Source: Luteibacter yeojuensis | GTDB taxonomy: Bacteria > Pseudomonadota > Gammaproteobacteria > Xanthomonadales > Rhodanobacteraceae | Length of the DNA: 64,000 nt | NCBI RefSeq assembly: GCF_011742875.1 | Contig: NZ_JAAQTL010000001.1 | Span: 3,100,001 to 3,164,000 of the forward strand | Direction: 5' to 3' | Shown: piece after piece, positions 34,423 to 42,979 of the stretch | Position numbering within the stretch: position 1 is the first letter of the stretch | Layout of the letters: the number at the start of each line of letters is the position of its first letter | Program-made: the position numbers and the translations under genes | The notes under the pieces: generated by a model | Seen by the model: only the letters and a program-made list of their open reading frames with translations | What the model was told of the DNA's origin: nothing | Database searches by the model: none

Positions 34423-35130
34423 TTATGTCGCCCGCAACAGCTGCCGAACCGCCGGCAGATTGCGCCGGCTGACTTCCGGCGCCACCTCGGTGCCCGACAG
34501 CCGCGCGAGCACGCGGCCATCCGGCAGCGTTTTCAGGCCTTGCAGGCGGGATCGCGGAACCAGGCAATTGCGGTGCAGGCGGACCAGCCGCTCGCCGTGC
34601 GCCGCTTCCAGCTGGCGCAGCGATTCGTCGATCAGCCACATGCCGCCGGCATGGTGCACGGCCACGTATTTCTCGTCCGCCAGCAGGTAGAGCACGTCGT
34701 CCAGCGCCACGCGTACCTCGTCGCCGCCGCTGCGCGCGCGCAGCCACGCACCGCGCTCCGGGCGCGGCGACGGGCGGCGCGCGGCGGCACGGTCGAGCGC
34801 CTCGTCCAGGCGTTCCGCGCGGACCGGTTTCAGGACGTAATCTGTGGCGCCGAGTTCGAACGCGCTGAGGGCATGCTGTTCGTAGGCCGTGCAGAACACG
34901 ACCTGCGGCGGTGCGGGCAGGCCCGCGAGCCGTCGCGCGGCCGCCGTGCCGGTCAGGCCGGGCATCTCCACATCGAGCAGGACGAGGTCCGGCGCGAGTT
35001 CGACACAGGCCTCGAGCATCGCCTCGCCGTCGGCGACCTCGCCGACGACGGTCACGTCGCTGCGCCGTGCCAGCAGGCCGCGCAGGCGAACCCGCGCGAG
35101 CGGCTCGTCATCGGCGATCAGTACGCGCAT
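34423..35130 (-). CDS. algR: LytTR-domain response regulator (AlgR-like)
   Basis: The protein has 235 residues. The receiver domain has Asp53 ([10 protein letters not shown]) as phosphoacceptor and Lys in YVLKPV. A LytTR DNA-binding domain (about 130-233) contains [16 protein letters not shown] and RLHRNCLV. It overlaps the kinase gene by 23 bases and lies before hemC. In Pseudomonas AlgR controls alginate, type IV pili and virulence; its targets here are unknown. Confidence 0.92.
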   Translation of the reverse strand: MRVLIADDEPLARVRLRGLLARRSDVTVVGEVADGEAMLEACVELAPDLVLLDVEMPGLTGTAAARRLAGLPAPPQVVFCTAYEQHALSAFELGATDYVLKPVRAERLDEALDRAAARRPSPRPERGAWLRARSGGDEVRVALDDVLYLLADEKYVAVHHAGGMWLIDESLRQLEAAHGERLVRLHRNCLVPRSRLQGLKTLPDGRVLARLSGTEVAPEVSRRNLPAVRQLLRAT

Positions 35131-36163
35131 GCGCGGCCTCCGGCAGGAACACGCTGACGACGAAACGGCCGTCGCGCGCCTGCGCACTCACCGTGGCACG
35201 TTCGCCGAAGTGGAAACGTACCCGCTCGCGCACATTGCGCAGGCCATGCCCATTGCCCGGCGTGGCCGGTGTGCCACCCAGGGGATTGTCCACCACGAGC
35301 TCCACGCCGCCCGGAACCCGATGGCCGCCGAGACGGATGGTGCCGCCTGCGCGGAGCGGCTGCACGCCGTGGCGTATGGCGTTCTCCACCAGCGGCTGGA
35401 GAAGCAGGTGCGGCAACGGGAGGTCCGCCGGCAGGTCGATGTCGCGCTCCACGCGAAGGCGGTCGCCGAGACGCAGCGCCTCGATCTCCAGGTAGCGGTC
35501 GACCAGCGACCATTCCTCGCCCAGCGTGCCCAGCGAAGCCTGGTCGCTGCCCAGCGCCGCGCGGAACAGCTCGGCCAGGTTTTCCACCGTACGCTCGGCG
35601 GCATCCGGATCCACGCGAATGAGCGCCGCCACCGCGTTCATGCTGTTGAAGAGGAAATGCGGGCGGATGCGCGCCTGCAGCGCGGCCACCTGCGCCTGCG
35701 CCGCGGCGGCCACACGCACCTGCCATTGCGCCACCACGTAGAAATAGCGCAGCAGGCCTGCGCCAAGCAGCCCGGTGGCGAGCATGCTGTCGCGGACGAA
35801 GCGGAAGCCCGAAGCGGGGCTGAGGCCCGCCCCGAGGTTGCGGTCGATCCACCCGAGCACGGCGGCGCTCGCGCCCACCGTGATCACCAGCAGCAGCCAT
35901 ACGGCGGCATAAGGCAGGAGCCAGGGTAGCCGCTGCATCCAGGGGCGCAGCTTGCACAGCGCCACGGTGAGGAGGATCGACAGCCAGCTCGTGAAGAGTA
36001 CCGCGATGCTGTAGTCGCGCAGGTCGCCGTCGTTCCCCGGCGCCAGCCACATCAGCGTGACCGTGAGCGCGCCGACGACCAGCAGGGCGAACAGCACCGG
36101 CAGGCTGCAGAAATCCGGCAGCGGGGCGGAAGGCTGGCGCGGATTGTGAGGGTCCCCTGGCAT
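35108..36163 (-). CDS. algZ: Sensor histidine kinase (AlgZ/FimS-like, LytS family)
   Basis: The protein has 351 residues. Four or so membrane helices (about 20-145) are followed by the His_kinase domain with IRPHFLFNSMNAVAALIR (His169 phosphoacceptor), the ATPase N-box QPLVENAIRHGVQP and the G-box GNGHGLRNVRERV. The stop lies inside the start of algR, which marks the pair as one two-component system. The sensed signal is unknown. Confidence 0.92.
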   Translation of the reverse strand: MPGDPHNPRQPSAPLPDFCSLPVLFALLVVGALTVTLMWLAPGNDGDLRDYSIAVLFTSWLSILLTVALCKLRPWMQRLPWLLPYAAVWLLLVITVGASAAVLGWIDRNLGAGLSPASGFRFVRDSMLATGLLGAGLLRYFYVVAQWQVRVAAAAQAQVAALQARIRPHFLFNSMNAVAALIRVDPDAAERTVENLAELFRAALGSDQASLGTLGEEWSLVDRYLEIEALRLGDRLRVERDIDLPADLPLPHLLLQPLVENAIRHGVQPLRAGGTIRLGGHRVPGGVELVVDNPLGGTPATPGNGHGLRNVRERVRFHFGERATVSAQARDGRFVVSVFLPEAAHARTDRR

Positions 36164-36237
36164 GCGGCGAGTATGCCGGAAGCCGGCCCAAACGCTGCTA
36201 GCGGTCGGTCACGAAACCTGGCTCCTGCAGGGTGGCA

Positions 36238-36906
36238 TCAGGCCTCGGCGAAGCGTTCCGACAGCCAGGCGCGGATGTCCGCGATCTCCGGCATGCTCAC
36301 CTGGTGGCCCATGGGGTAGGTGTGCCAGTCGATCCGATGGCCCAGAGCTTCCAGGGCCTGGCGCGACTGCTCGCCGAGGACCATCGGCACGATGGGATCG
36401 GCGCTGCCGTGGCCCCAGAAGATCGGCGTGGCATGGTTCGCTCCGCTGCGTTCGGCCTCGATGGTGTCGTGCAGCGGGAGATAGGCGGACAGCACCAGGA
36501 TGCCGGCGAGCGATTCGCGATGACGCAGGCCGGCGGCCAGGGCCATCGCGCCGCCCTGCGAGAACCCGGCCAGCACGATCCGCGACGGTGGCACGCCGCG
36601 CTCCACTTCGCGCGCTATCAGCGCCTCCACCTCGCCGATCGAGGCGCGGATACCGGGAGCGTCCTGTTTGTCGGCGATGGCGAGGCCCTTGATGTCGTAC
36701 CAGGCGCGCATCGGCACCCCGTTATTCACCGTGATCGGCCGCACCGGTGCGTGCGGGAACACGAAGCGGACCCCCGGCCACGCCGTGTCGACCAGTTCCG
36801 GCACGATGGGAGCGAAATCGTTGCCGTCGGCACCCAGGCCGTGCAGCCAGATGACCGACCAGGTCGGCGAGGGGCGGGTTTCGTGTTCGACGGTGGGCAG
36901 GGGCAT
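36238..36906 (-). CDS. Carboxylesterase/phospholipase-type alpha/beta hydrolase
   Basis: The protein has 222 residues and belongs to the acyl-protein-thioesterase/carboxylesterase 2 family. The oxyanion region WLHGLGADGND is followed by GFSQGG (Ser116), Asp170 in GSADPIVP and His201 in MGHQVS, a complete triad. The start at 36906 is chosen because AAAGGAG lies upstream and the earlier ATG at 36936 has no such site. It hydrolyses short-chain esters or lysophospholipids. Confidence 0.92.
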   Translation of the reverse strand: MPLPTVEHETRPSPTWSVIWLHGLGADGNDFAPIVPELVDTAWPGVRFVFPHAPVRPITVNNGVPMRAWYDIKGLAIADKQDAPGIRASIGEVEALIAREVERGVPPSRIVLAGFSQGGAMALAAGLRHRESLAGILVLSAYLPLHDTIEAERSGANHATPIFWGHGSADPIVPMVLGEQSRQALEALGHRIDWHTYPMGHQVSMPEIADIRAWLSERFAEA

Positions 36907-36950
36907 CGACAAAGGACTCCTTTCAGAACCCCGCATCGTAACAGCCCACC

Positions 36951-37038
36951 CTTGCAGGAGCCGCTATAGCGGTGAGGGGAACCTGCCTCGCCGCTTCATC
37001 GCTTCGTCGGCTTCTCGCCGCTATAGCGGCTCCTACAG
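36951..37038. repeat. REPIN-like palindromic repeat, copy 6
   Basis: CTTGCAGGAGCCGCTATAGCGG and inverted CCGCTATAGCGGCTCCTACAGG enclose the forward-orientation spacer. It lies between divergent genes, so it sits in promoter DNA rather than after genes. Confidence 0.92.
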
Positions 37039-37113
37039 GGGGCGGCGGGGGTTGGGCGAAACCTTTCCGGAGCTCGGAAGCACTTACCCTTATCGACGTA
37101 AGGGCGGTCGCAA

Positions 37114-37743
37114 ATGCATACCGGGGAGCAGTACCACCAGTTCTTCCTGACTTCCAGGCGCGAGGTGGCCGTACGCGACCGCTTCCGGGAGCTGGCGCTG
37201 GGCCTTCTGGCGAAAGGTGCCGACGTGCTCGATTTCGGCGCCGGCACGGGCATCGACGCCAAGGCCTACGTTGCCAACGGCCACCGTACCTTCGTCCATG
37301 AGCCGTCGCCGTCGATGCGTGGCCACCTCGAGCTTTACTGTCACGACGAGGTCGCCAGGGGCGCGGTGGTCTGCGTCGACGCGGACCTTCCGTGCCGTGT
37401 CGACGCGGTGACCGCCAACTTCGCCGTGTTGAACCATATCGCCGATCAGACGCCGCTTTTCGAACAGCTGTACACCGTGGTCAACCCCGGCGGATTCGTT
37501 CTCGCCAGCATGCTCAACCCGTACTTCCTGGGCGATGCGCGATACGGCTGGTGGCGAAGGAACCTCTTCAACCTGTTTCGCCATGGCTTCTATTCGTTCG
37601 AGACGGAAAGCGGCATCCATCGCTTCGCCCCGCGCGTGCCGGAGCGTGCGGCCGCGCCATACTTTCGCCTGGAGCGCAGGCTCCCCGGCGGATTCGGCAT
37701 GTTGACCGAACCGTACCTCTTCCTTCTCTTCCGGCGAACCTGA
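37114..37743 (+). CDS. Class I SAM-dependent methyltransferase
   Basis: The protein has 209 residues. Motif I is VLDFGAGTGIDAKAY (about 38-52) and the acidic loop after beta2 is FVHEPS. The motif IV-like region ANFAVLNHIADQTPLFEQLYTVVNPGGFVLASMLNP is typical of small-molecule methyltransferases. The C-terminal part (about 140-209) is rich in Arg, Phe and Tyr and may bind the substrate. The next gene begins two bases after its stop, so the two are coupled. Substrate unknown. Confidence 0.85.
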   Translation: MHTGEQYHQFFLTSRREVAVRDRFRELALGLLAKGADVLDFGAGTGIDAKAYVANGHRTFVHEPSPSMRGHLELYCHDEVARGAVVCVDADLPCRVDAVTANFAVLNHIADQTPLFEQLYTVVNPGGFVLASMLNPYFLGDARYGWWRRNLFNLFRHGFYSFETESGIHRFAPRVPERAAAPYFRLERRLPGGFGMLTEPYLFLLFRRT

Positions 37744-37745
37744 GC

Positions 37746-38669
37746 ATGTTGCGGAAAGCGATCGGGCGAATCGTGCCCTCCGTGCCGCAGTGGGCGACGG
37801 TCGCCGTCGATCCCGCGGAACGGTACGTGAGGGCGGAGTTGCACTGGGAAGGCGGTCATGCGGACGCCACCCGGGACCACACCGTCGCCTCGCTCAACCC
37901 GTTGACGATCGCGACCGGCATCGATGCCGGCACGCATCCGCTGCTGCGCTACCACGATAGCCACACCGGGAGTCTCCTCGGGCAGTTGCGTCTTCGCAAG
38001 GAAGGCCGCATCGCGGTCGATCGCGCCGGAGTCCACCTGTACCGGGTCGAGAAAGGCGAGCATTACTGCCTCGGTTGGCCGCTTCGTCCGCTGACGGCAT
38101 GGCGCCAGAACCGGAACATGCTCAGGCACCGGTCCACGAACCATCTGAACATGGAGCCGGCGGCCGCGCAGCAACTGATGATCGCCTACCTGCCTCCGCG
38201 TCCCGTCGTCCTGGTGTCGCTGGAAACGGAAGGCCACCGCAACATCTTCCCCATGGACCTCATCGGACCGCTCGAAAGCAGCGGTCTTTTCTCGCTCGCC
38301 CTGCGCAGCAGCAATGTATCGGAGCCGACGATGCGCACCCTGCGCCGGTTGGCCCTCTCGCACCCGCCCGCGTCGATGAAACCGACGGTCTACCAGTTGG
38401 CGCGCCACCACAGGGAGGCAGTCACGGCCTGGAACGAACTTTCCTTCCCTCTGAGCCGGTCGCCCGGGTTCGACATTCCGACGGTCGCATCGGCGCTCCG
38501 CATAGAGGAGCTGACCATCGTCCACAGCGAGGCGATCGGCTCGCATACGTTCTTCCTTTGTCGCATCGTCTCGTCCGACGGCATGGGCACCGGTGCGCAG
38601 CTTCATCATACGGCGGGCTTCCACCAGCACCGCCGACGCCGCCAGGGGATGCCGTTCCCGGAAGTCTAG
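37746..38669 (+). CDS. Flavin-reductase-like (FMN-binding split barrel) protein
   Basis: The protein has 307 residues. The middle (about 140-210) carries VVLVSLETEGHRNIFPMDLIGPLESSGLFSLALRSSN, resembling the flavin reductase-like split-barrel domain. The N-terminal ~120 residues and the C-terminal tail have no clear family to my eye. It starts two bases after the methyltransferase stop and its last four bases overlap the opposite-strand gene. The pair may modify a common small molecule; the evidence is only co-localisation. Confidence 0.7.
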   Translation: MLRKAIGRIVPSVPQWATVAVDPAERYVRAELHWEGGHADATRDHTVASLNPLTIATGIDAGTHPLLRYHDSHTGSLLGQLRLRKEGRIAVDRAGVHLYRVEKGEHYCLGWPLRPLTAWRQNRNMLRHRSTNHLNMEPAAAQQLMIAYLPPRPVVLVSLETEGHRNIFPMDLIGPLESSGLFSLALRSSNVSEPTMRTLRRLALSHPPASMKPTVYQLARHHREAVTAWNELSFPLSRSPGFDIPTVASALRIEELTIVHSEAIGSHTFFLCRIVSSDGMGTGAQLHHTAGFHQHRRRRQGMPFPEV

Positions 38670-39775
38670 TGTCCCTGGCGAAACCGGTGCGGCACGAAGC
38701 AGCTCGTATTGCGCGTGATCCGGTCGTCGTCTTCGCGGATGCCGATGCCGGCGGGTTCGTCGCCGATCACCCAGGACCCCACCAGCGCGTGCCGCCCATC
38801 GAACACGGGCAGGGGCGCGAGCGACTGGTAGACATGAAGCGGCTTGTCCTCGCCGCGTTCGTTCACACCGAGCACGACGATGCCGTCGCCCTCGCGGCCC
38901 CAGTACGGCTTCGCCACCACGGGACCGTCGACGTGCGCACGCGTGCGGCTCGCGGGCAGCAGGTTCGGATGCCCCGGAAAGAATTCCCAAAGCAGTGGAA
39001 GGATCGCCTTGTTCGACAGCAGCATCTTCCACGGCGGCTCGAGCCAGCGCGTTCCGCTGTGCGGGATGTGCGTGGCGAATGGCTCGCTCATCAGCCACTC
39101 CCACGGATACAGCTTGAACAGGCGGTCGATCGGGCGGTCGGCCAGGTCGATGAACGCCTTGCCGGACCAGCCGATTTCCTCGATATCGAGCGGTTGCACG
39201 TCGTATCCCGCCTGGACGCAGGTATCCAGCAGGTAGTCCGTGGTGGTGCCGTCCTCGGGATTGTCGTAGCAGGCCGCGAAGTGCACGCGCGGTCCACCGC
39301 CGATCTCCCGCCAGCGTGCGATGAGTTTCTCGTGGATCGAATTGAACTGGTCCGCCTCGGGCGCGACGTCCTCCAGCCAGTACCACTGGACTACCGAGGC
39401 TTCGAAGAGCGACGTGGGCGTATCCGCGTTGTATTCGAACAGCTTCGGTGGCGAACGGCCGTCGAAGGAGAGGTCCATCCGGCCATAGAGCGAGGGATCG
39501 CGATCGAACCAGCTGCGTTCCGCCAGGCGCGCCGCATCGTCGGGGAGGCCGAGATCGGCGTAGCGGCCGGCGCGGACGATACGGTCGACGGCTTCCAGGC
39601 ACAGGGAGTGGAGCTCGGCCGTTGCCGTTTCCAGCATGGCGATCGCGGATTCGTCGAAGACGTAGCAGGCATCCTCGCGCCAGTAAGGCCTGCCGTCGAG
39701 CGTGTGGAAACCGAAGCCGATCGCCTCCACGCGATGCTGCCAGCCGGCGCGCGGCTCGATGCGTTCGCGCCGCAT
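38666..39775 (-). CDS. Glutathionylspermidine synthase-like ATP-grasp protein
   Basis: The protein has 369 residues and belongs to the GSP_synth family (YgiC/YjfC-like), without the amidase half of E. coli Gss. Visible features are FEYNADTPTSLFEASVVQWYWLED, LFKLYPWEWLMSEPF, VAKPYWGREGDGIVVL and the late GSWVIGDEPAGIGIREDD, which fit the ATP-grasp core. It is a C-N ligase whose acceptor is unproven. It follows DUF1190 and DUF350 genes, a conserved trio in proteobacteria. Confidence 0.9.
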   Translation of the reverse strand: MRRERIEPRAGWQHRVEAIGFGFHTLDGRPYWREDACYVFDESAIAMLETATAELHSLCLEAVDRIVRAGRYADLGLPDDAARLAERSWFDRDPSLYGRMDLSFDGRSPPKLFEYNADTPTSLFEASVVQWYWLEDVAPEADQFNSIHEKLIARWREIGGGPRVHFAACYDNPEDGTTTDYLLDTCVQAGYDVQPLDIEEIGWSGKAFIDLADRPIDRLFKLYPWEWLMSEPFATHIPHSGTRWLEPPWKMLLSNKAILPLLWEFFPGHPNLLPASRTRAHVDGPVVAKPYWGREGDGIVVLGVNERGEDKPLHVYQSLAPLPVFDGRHALVGSWVIGDEPAGIGIREDDDRITRNTSCFVPHRFRQGH

Positions 39776-40230
39776 CAGCCTCCCCTTGCGGAGACGCGTC
39801 CCGAGGAGCCGAAGCCGCCACGGCGGCCGAAGTCCATCGAGGAAGGTCCATGACCGTTAAAGCCGGCCCCGGAGGCGAAGCTGCGTCCGGGGCCGGGATC
39901 GCCCTTGATCGGGCCATTGCGCCAGTCGCTGCGATACCAGGGGCCGTAATAGTGATAGCCCCCGTAGTGGCCGCCGCTGCCTCCGTTCGAGGACACCGCG
40001 GTGTCCCGCGTGCATTGCCCGCTGGCGTAATCGTGCTCGCAATCCTCCAGCGTCTCGTAACCGTTCCGCTGCACGTCCTTGCCGCCGAACGCCATGAAAC
40101 CCACGGCCGCCACGCCGAGCGCGCCCAGGGCCACGCTCACGGAACGCTTCCGCAGCAACGGATCGGGCGGCGCATGGAACGAAGGGTGCCTGGCGACCGG
40201 TGGCTGCGAGGCACGGATGTCCTTTTTCAT
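39775..40230 (-). CDS. DUF1190 (YgiB-like) membrane-anchored protein
   Basis: The protein has 151 residues. A basic N-terminus precedes one membrane helix (about 31-48, SVSVALGALGVAAVGFMAFGG). A Cys-containing segment (YETLEDCEHDYASGQCTRDT) matches the YgiB/DUF1190 pattern, and a Gly/Ser/Tyr-rich tail ends in GRVSARGG. The stop overlaps the start of the glutathionylspermidine-synthase-like gene (ATGA). It possibly serves as that enzyme's substrate or partner (inference from conserved pairing). Confidence 0.82.
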   Translation of the reverse strand: MKKDIRASQPPVARHPSFHAPPDPLLRKRSVSVALGALGVAAVGFMAFGGKDVQRNGYETLEDCEHDYASGQCTRDTAVSSNGGSGGHYGGYHYYGPWYRSDWRNGPIKGDPGPGRSFASGAGFNGHGPSSMDFGRRGGFGSSGRVSARGG

Positions 40231-40241
40231 GCCGTCACCCT

Positions 40242-40646
40242 TCAGTAGGACATGGCGGCGGCGTTGATCGCGCCGACGCAGGCCGCGACCACCGCGACGA
40301 ACAGCGCCACCGAACGCACGTCGCCTTCGATCTTGCTGCGCAGGTCGCGCACCACCAGGCGAAGCACGAAATGGGTCAGCAGTTGCACCACCCAGGCCAC
40401 CAGCCCCCAGAGGGCGAGGTCCAGCAGGCTGACGCTGTGCGCGATCGCGCTGGCAAGCGGTTGCACGAAGCCGACGGCGGCGCCGCCGAGGCTGAGGGCG
40501 GCGGCGAGGTTGCCGTCGCGGATCAACGCCATTTCCCGCTGGGGGGTGATCCAGATGTAGGTCACCAGGAAGGCGACGAAGTACAAGGCACCGAGAGCCA
40601 GGTAGGCCACGAAGGCGGGAAGGGCGAACAGGTCCGACACGATCAC
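40242..40646 (-). CDS. DUF350 (YjfL-like) membrane protein
   Basis: The protein has 134 residues and four membrane helices in two halves, as in DUF350 (PF03994). The start is GTG at 40646 after AAGGAAG. DUF350 proteins commonly neighbour DUF1190 and glutathionylspermidine-synthase-like genes, as here. Its role is unknown. Confidence 0.82.
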   Translation of the reverse strand: MIVSDLFALPAFVAYLALGALYFVAFLVTYIWITPQREMALIRDGNLAAALSLGGAAVGFVQPLASAIAHSVSLLDLALWGLVAWVVQLLTHFVLRLVVRDLRSKIEGDVRSVALFVAVVAACVGAINAAAMSY

Positions 40647-40715
40647 GAAGGCTTCCTTGGCGACGCGGCCACCACCGGCCGCGCCGCCAATATAGGCGAA
40701 GCGCGCGACCCGCCG

Positions 40716-42818
40716 TTACTCCCCGAGGCCCAATTCGGTCGCGAAGAACGTCATCGCCAGCGCCTGGTTGCCCACGCGCTGGCTGAAGGGCGCGCCGATG
40801 CCGTGACCCGCGTTCATGCGGGTGAGCAGGAGCACCGGCTGGCCGGAGCTGCTGGCGTCCTGCAACGCCGCGGCGAACTTGCGCGACTGCCAGGGCGCCA
40901 CGCGCGGATCGTTGGCGCCGGTGGTCAGCAGAACGGCCGGGTACTTCGCGCCCTTCTTCACGTTATGCAGGGGCGAATAGGCCAGCATCGCCTTCGCCAG
41001 CACGGGATCGGACACGCTACCGTATTCGCTCACGTTGTACGGACCGTTGGCGAAGGCCGTCTCGTGGCGCGGTACGTCGTAGATACCCACGGCGCCGACC
41101 ACGGCGCGGTACTGCTCCGGATGCTGCGTGAGCGCCGCGCCCATCAGCAGGCCGCCATTGCTGCCACCGAGGATGCCGAGGTGCTTCGTGTCGGTCCACT
41201 TCGTATCGATCAGCGCCTGCGAGGCCGCATAGAAATCGTCGAACACGTTCTGCTTGCGCGTCTTCTGACCCTGCTCGTGCCACGCCTCGCCGAACTCGTT
41301 ACCGCCACGGATGTTGGCGTAGGCGAGCACGCCGCCGCGTTCCAGCCAGGCGAGGTTTGCCCCGATGAAGCCCGGCGTCACCGGAATGCCGAAGCCGCCA
41401 TAGCTGTAGAGGATGGTCGGGCGCTTGCCGTTCGGCGACGTGCCGTCCATCGCGATCACCGTCACCGGGATCTTCGTGCCGTCCTTCGAGGTGCCTTCCA
41501 CCCGCGTGACGCGCACCTTCGAATAGTCGGCGGCGGGCTTCACTTCGAAGATGGTCTTCACCGCGCCGGTGGCGCCGTCGTACTCGGCCCAATGCGTCGG
41601 CTGGGTCCAGCCGGCATAGGTGATCAGCGCCTTGCCCTGACCCTTTTCGGCGGCGACGCCACCGATGGCGATACCCGTGGCGGGCAACGGCACGCGGCGC
41701 ACGAAGCCGGCCCTGGCGTCGTACTGGTCGGCCCACCAGTCGGGGCCGGCGCTGCGCACGACGAGGAAACCGTCGCCTAGCGCGGTCACGTGCTGGATGG
41801 CGCCCTTGCCCTCGGCGAGGACGTCGGTGGCCTTGCCGTCCGCCCCGATCGCGACGACCTTTCCGCGCGGCGCGCCCGCGAAGGTGACGACGTAGAGGCG
41901 GTCGCCCACCCAGCTCGCCGCGCGCACGTCCGCTTCGCGGCCGAGCACACGCCTGAAGGAACCGTTGCCCTCGCGCAGGTAGACCTCGGCCGGACCGCCG
42001 TCGCCCTCGTTGGCGAGCAGTGCCGTGGCCTTGCCGCCCGCGTCCTCCTTGAGGATGTACTCGGCCACGTGCGAGTAACCCTTGCCGAATACCACCTTGT
42101 CCTTCGCCGCCGGTTGACCGATGACGTGGTGGGCAAGGTAGGCATCGAATTCGCGGAGCGGCTTGCCGGCCGCCGGGGCGTCGAAGCGCGCATAGGTCAC
42201 GCCCTTCTCGTCGGCATCCCAGGCCAGCGCCTGCGGCGTGGTGCCGCCGCCGGCGAAGGGCAGCACGTCGCCCAGCGGTTTGCCGGTGTTCGTGTCGAGG
42301 ATATGGATGGTGGTCAGCTCGCTACCGCCCTCGGCCGTGCCGTAGGCGAGGTAGCGGCCGCTGGGCGACGGCCAGTAAGCGGTGATCGCGGTGCTGCCGT
42401 CGCCCTGGTTGAGGTCGACGAGGGTGCGCGTCTTGCCGTCCGGCCAGGCTTTCGCGACCAGTACCGGCTGCGGCTGCGGCGGCGTGTTCTCGAAATAGAA
42501 AAGCGTGCCGCCCGCCAGCGTCGGCGAGGAGCGCGTGGTGGAAGTGATCGACAGCTCGCGGATGCGGTTGCTCAGCGTCTTGCCCAGCGGCATGGCGCCG
42601 ATGGCAGCCTCGGTGTAGGCGTTCTGCGCGTCGATCCACTGCTTCACGTCAGCCGCCGCCGAGTTCTCCAGCCAGCGGTACGGATCGTTCACGGGCTGGC
42701 CCGCAAGCGTTTCCGAAACCATCCGCTTCGGCGTCGGCGGCGGAGGGGACGTGGCGGCGTGGGCGCCGAAGGCGAAGAGAAGGCTGGCGGCGAGCAGGCG
42801 GGGGACGAGGACGCGCAT
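40716..42818 (-). CDS. Prolyl oligopeptidase (S9A family), secreted
   Basis: The protein has 700 residues. A signal peptide (about 1-21, ending HAA) precedes a short N-terminal part, the seven-bladed propeller (about 75-420) and the alpha/beta-hydrolase domain. The catalytic Ser lies in GGSNGGLLMG, Asp in GANDPRV and His in NAGHGIGAP, so the triad is intact. It probably cleaves proline-containing peptides in the periplasm. It is divergent from the other S9 enzyme with a REPIN between them. Confidence 0.94.
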   Translation of the reverse strand: MRVLVPRLLAASLLFAFGAHAATSPPPPTPKRMVSETLAGQPVNDPYRWLENSAAADVKQWIDAQNAYTEAAIGAMPLGKTLSNRIRELSITSTTRSSPTLAGGTLFYFENTPPQPQPVLVAKAWPDGKTRTLVDLNQGDGSTAITAYWPSPSGRYLAYGTAEGGSELTTIHILDTNTGKPLGDVLPFAGGGTTPQALAWDADEKGVTYARFDAPAAGKPLREFDAYLAHHVIGQPAAKDKVVFGKGYSHVAEYILKEDAGGKATALLANEGDGGPAEVYLREGNGSFRRVLGREADVRAASWVGDRLYVVTFAGAPRGKVVAIGADGKATDVLAEGKGAIQHVTALGDGFLVVRSAGPDWWADQYDARAGFVRRVPLPATGIAIGGVAAEKGQGKALITYAGWTQPTHWAEYDGATGAVKTIFEVKPAADYSKVRVTRVEGTSKDGTKIPVTVIAMDGTSPNGKRPTILYSYGGFGIPVTPGFIGANLAWLERGGVLAYANIRGGNEFGEAWHEQGQKTRKQNVFDDFYAASQALIDTKWTDTKHLGILGGSNGGLLMGAALTQHPEQYRAVVGAVGIYDVPRHETAFANGPYNVSEYGSVSDPVLAKAMLAYSPLHNVKKGAKYPAVLLTTGANDPRVAPWQSRKFAAALQDASSSGQPVLLLTRMNAGHGIGAPFSQRVGNQALAMTFFATELGLGE

Positions 42819-42859
42819 TGGGTTGGACTCCCGTAGAGGATTTCCGAGGGTAGCACCCC

Positions 42860-42945
42860 TGTAGGAGCCGCTATAGCGGCGAGGGGAACCTGCCTCGCCG
42901 CTTCGTCGCTTCGTGGGCTTCTCGCCGCTATAGCGGCTCCTACAA
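42860..42945. repeat. REPIN-like palindromic repeat, copy 7
   Basis: CTGTAGGAGCCGCTATAGCGG and inverted CCGCTATAGCGGCTCCTACA flank the forward-orientation spacer. It is the cleanest copy in the window and lies between two divergent S9 peptidase genes. Confidence 0.93.
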
Positions 42946-42979
42946 GGTAAGCTCGCGGGTTTTAGGCTGGACTCTTTCG

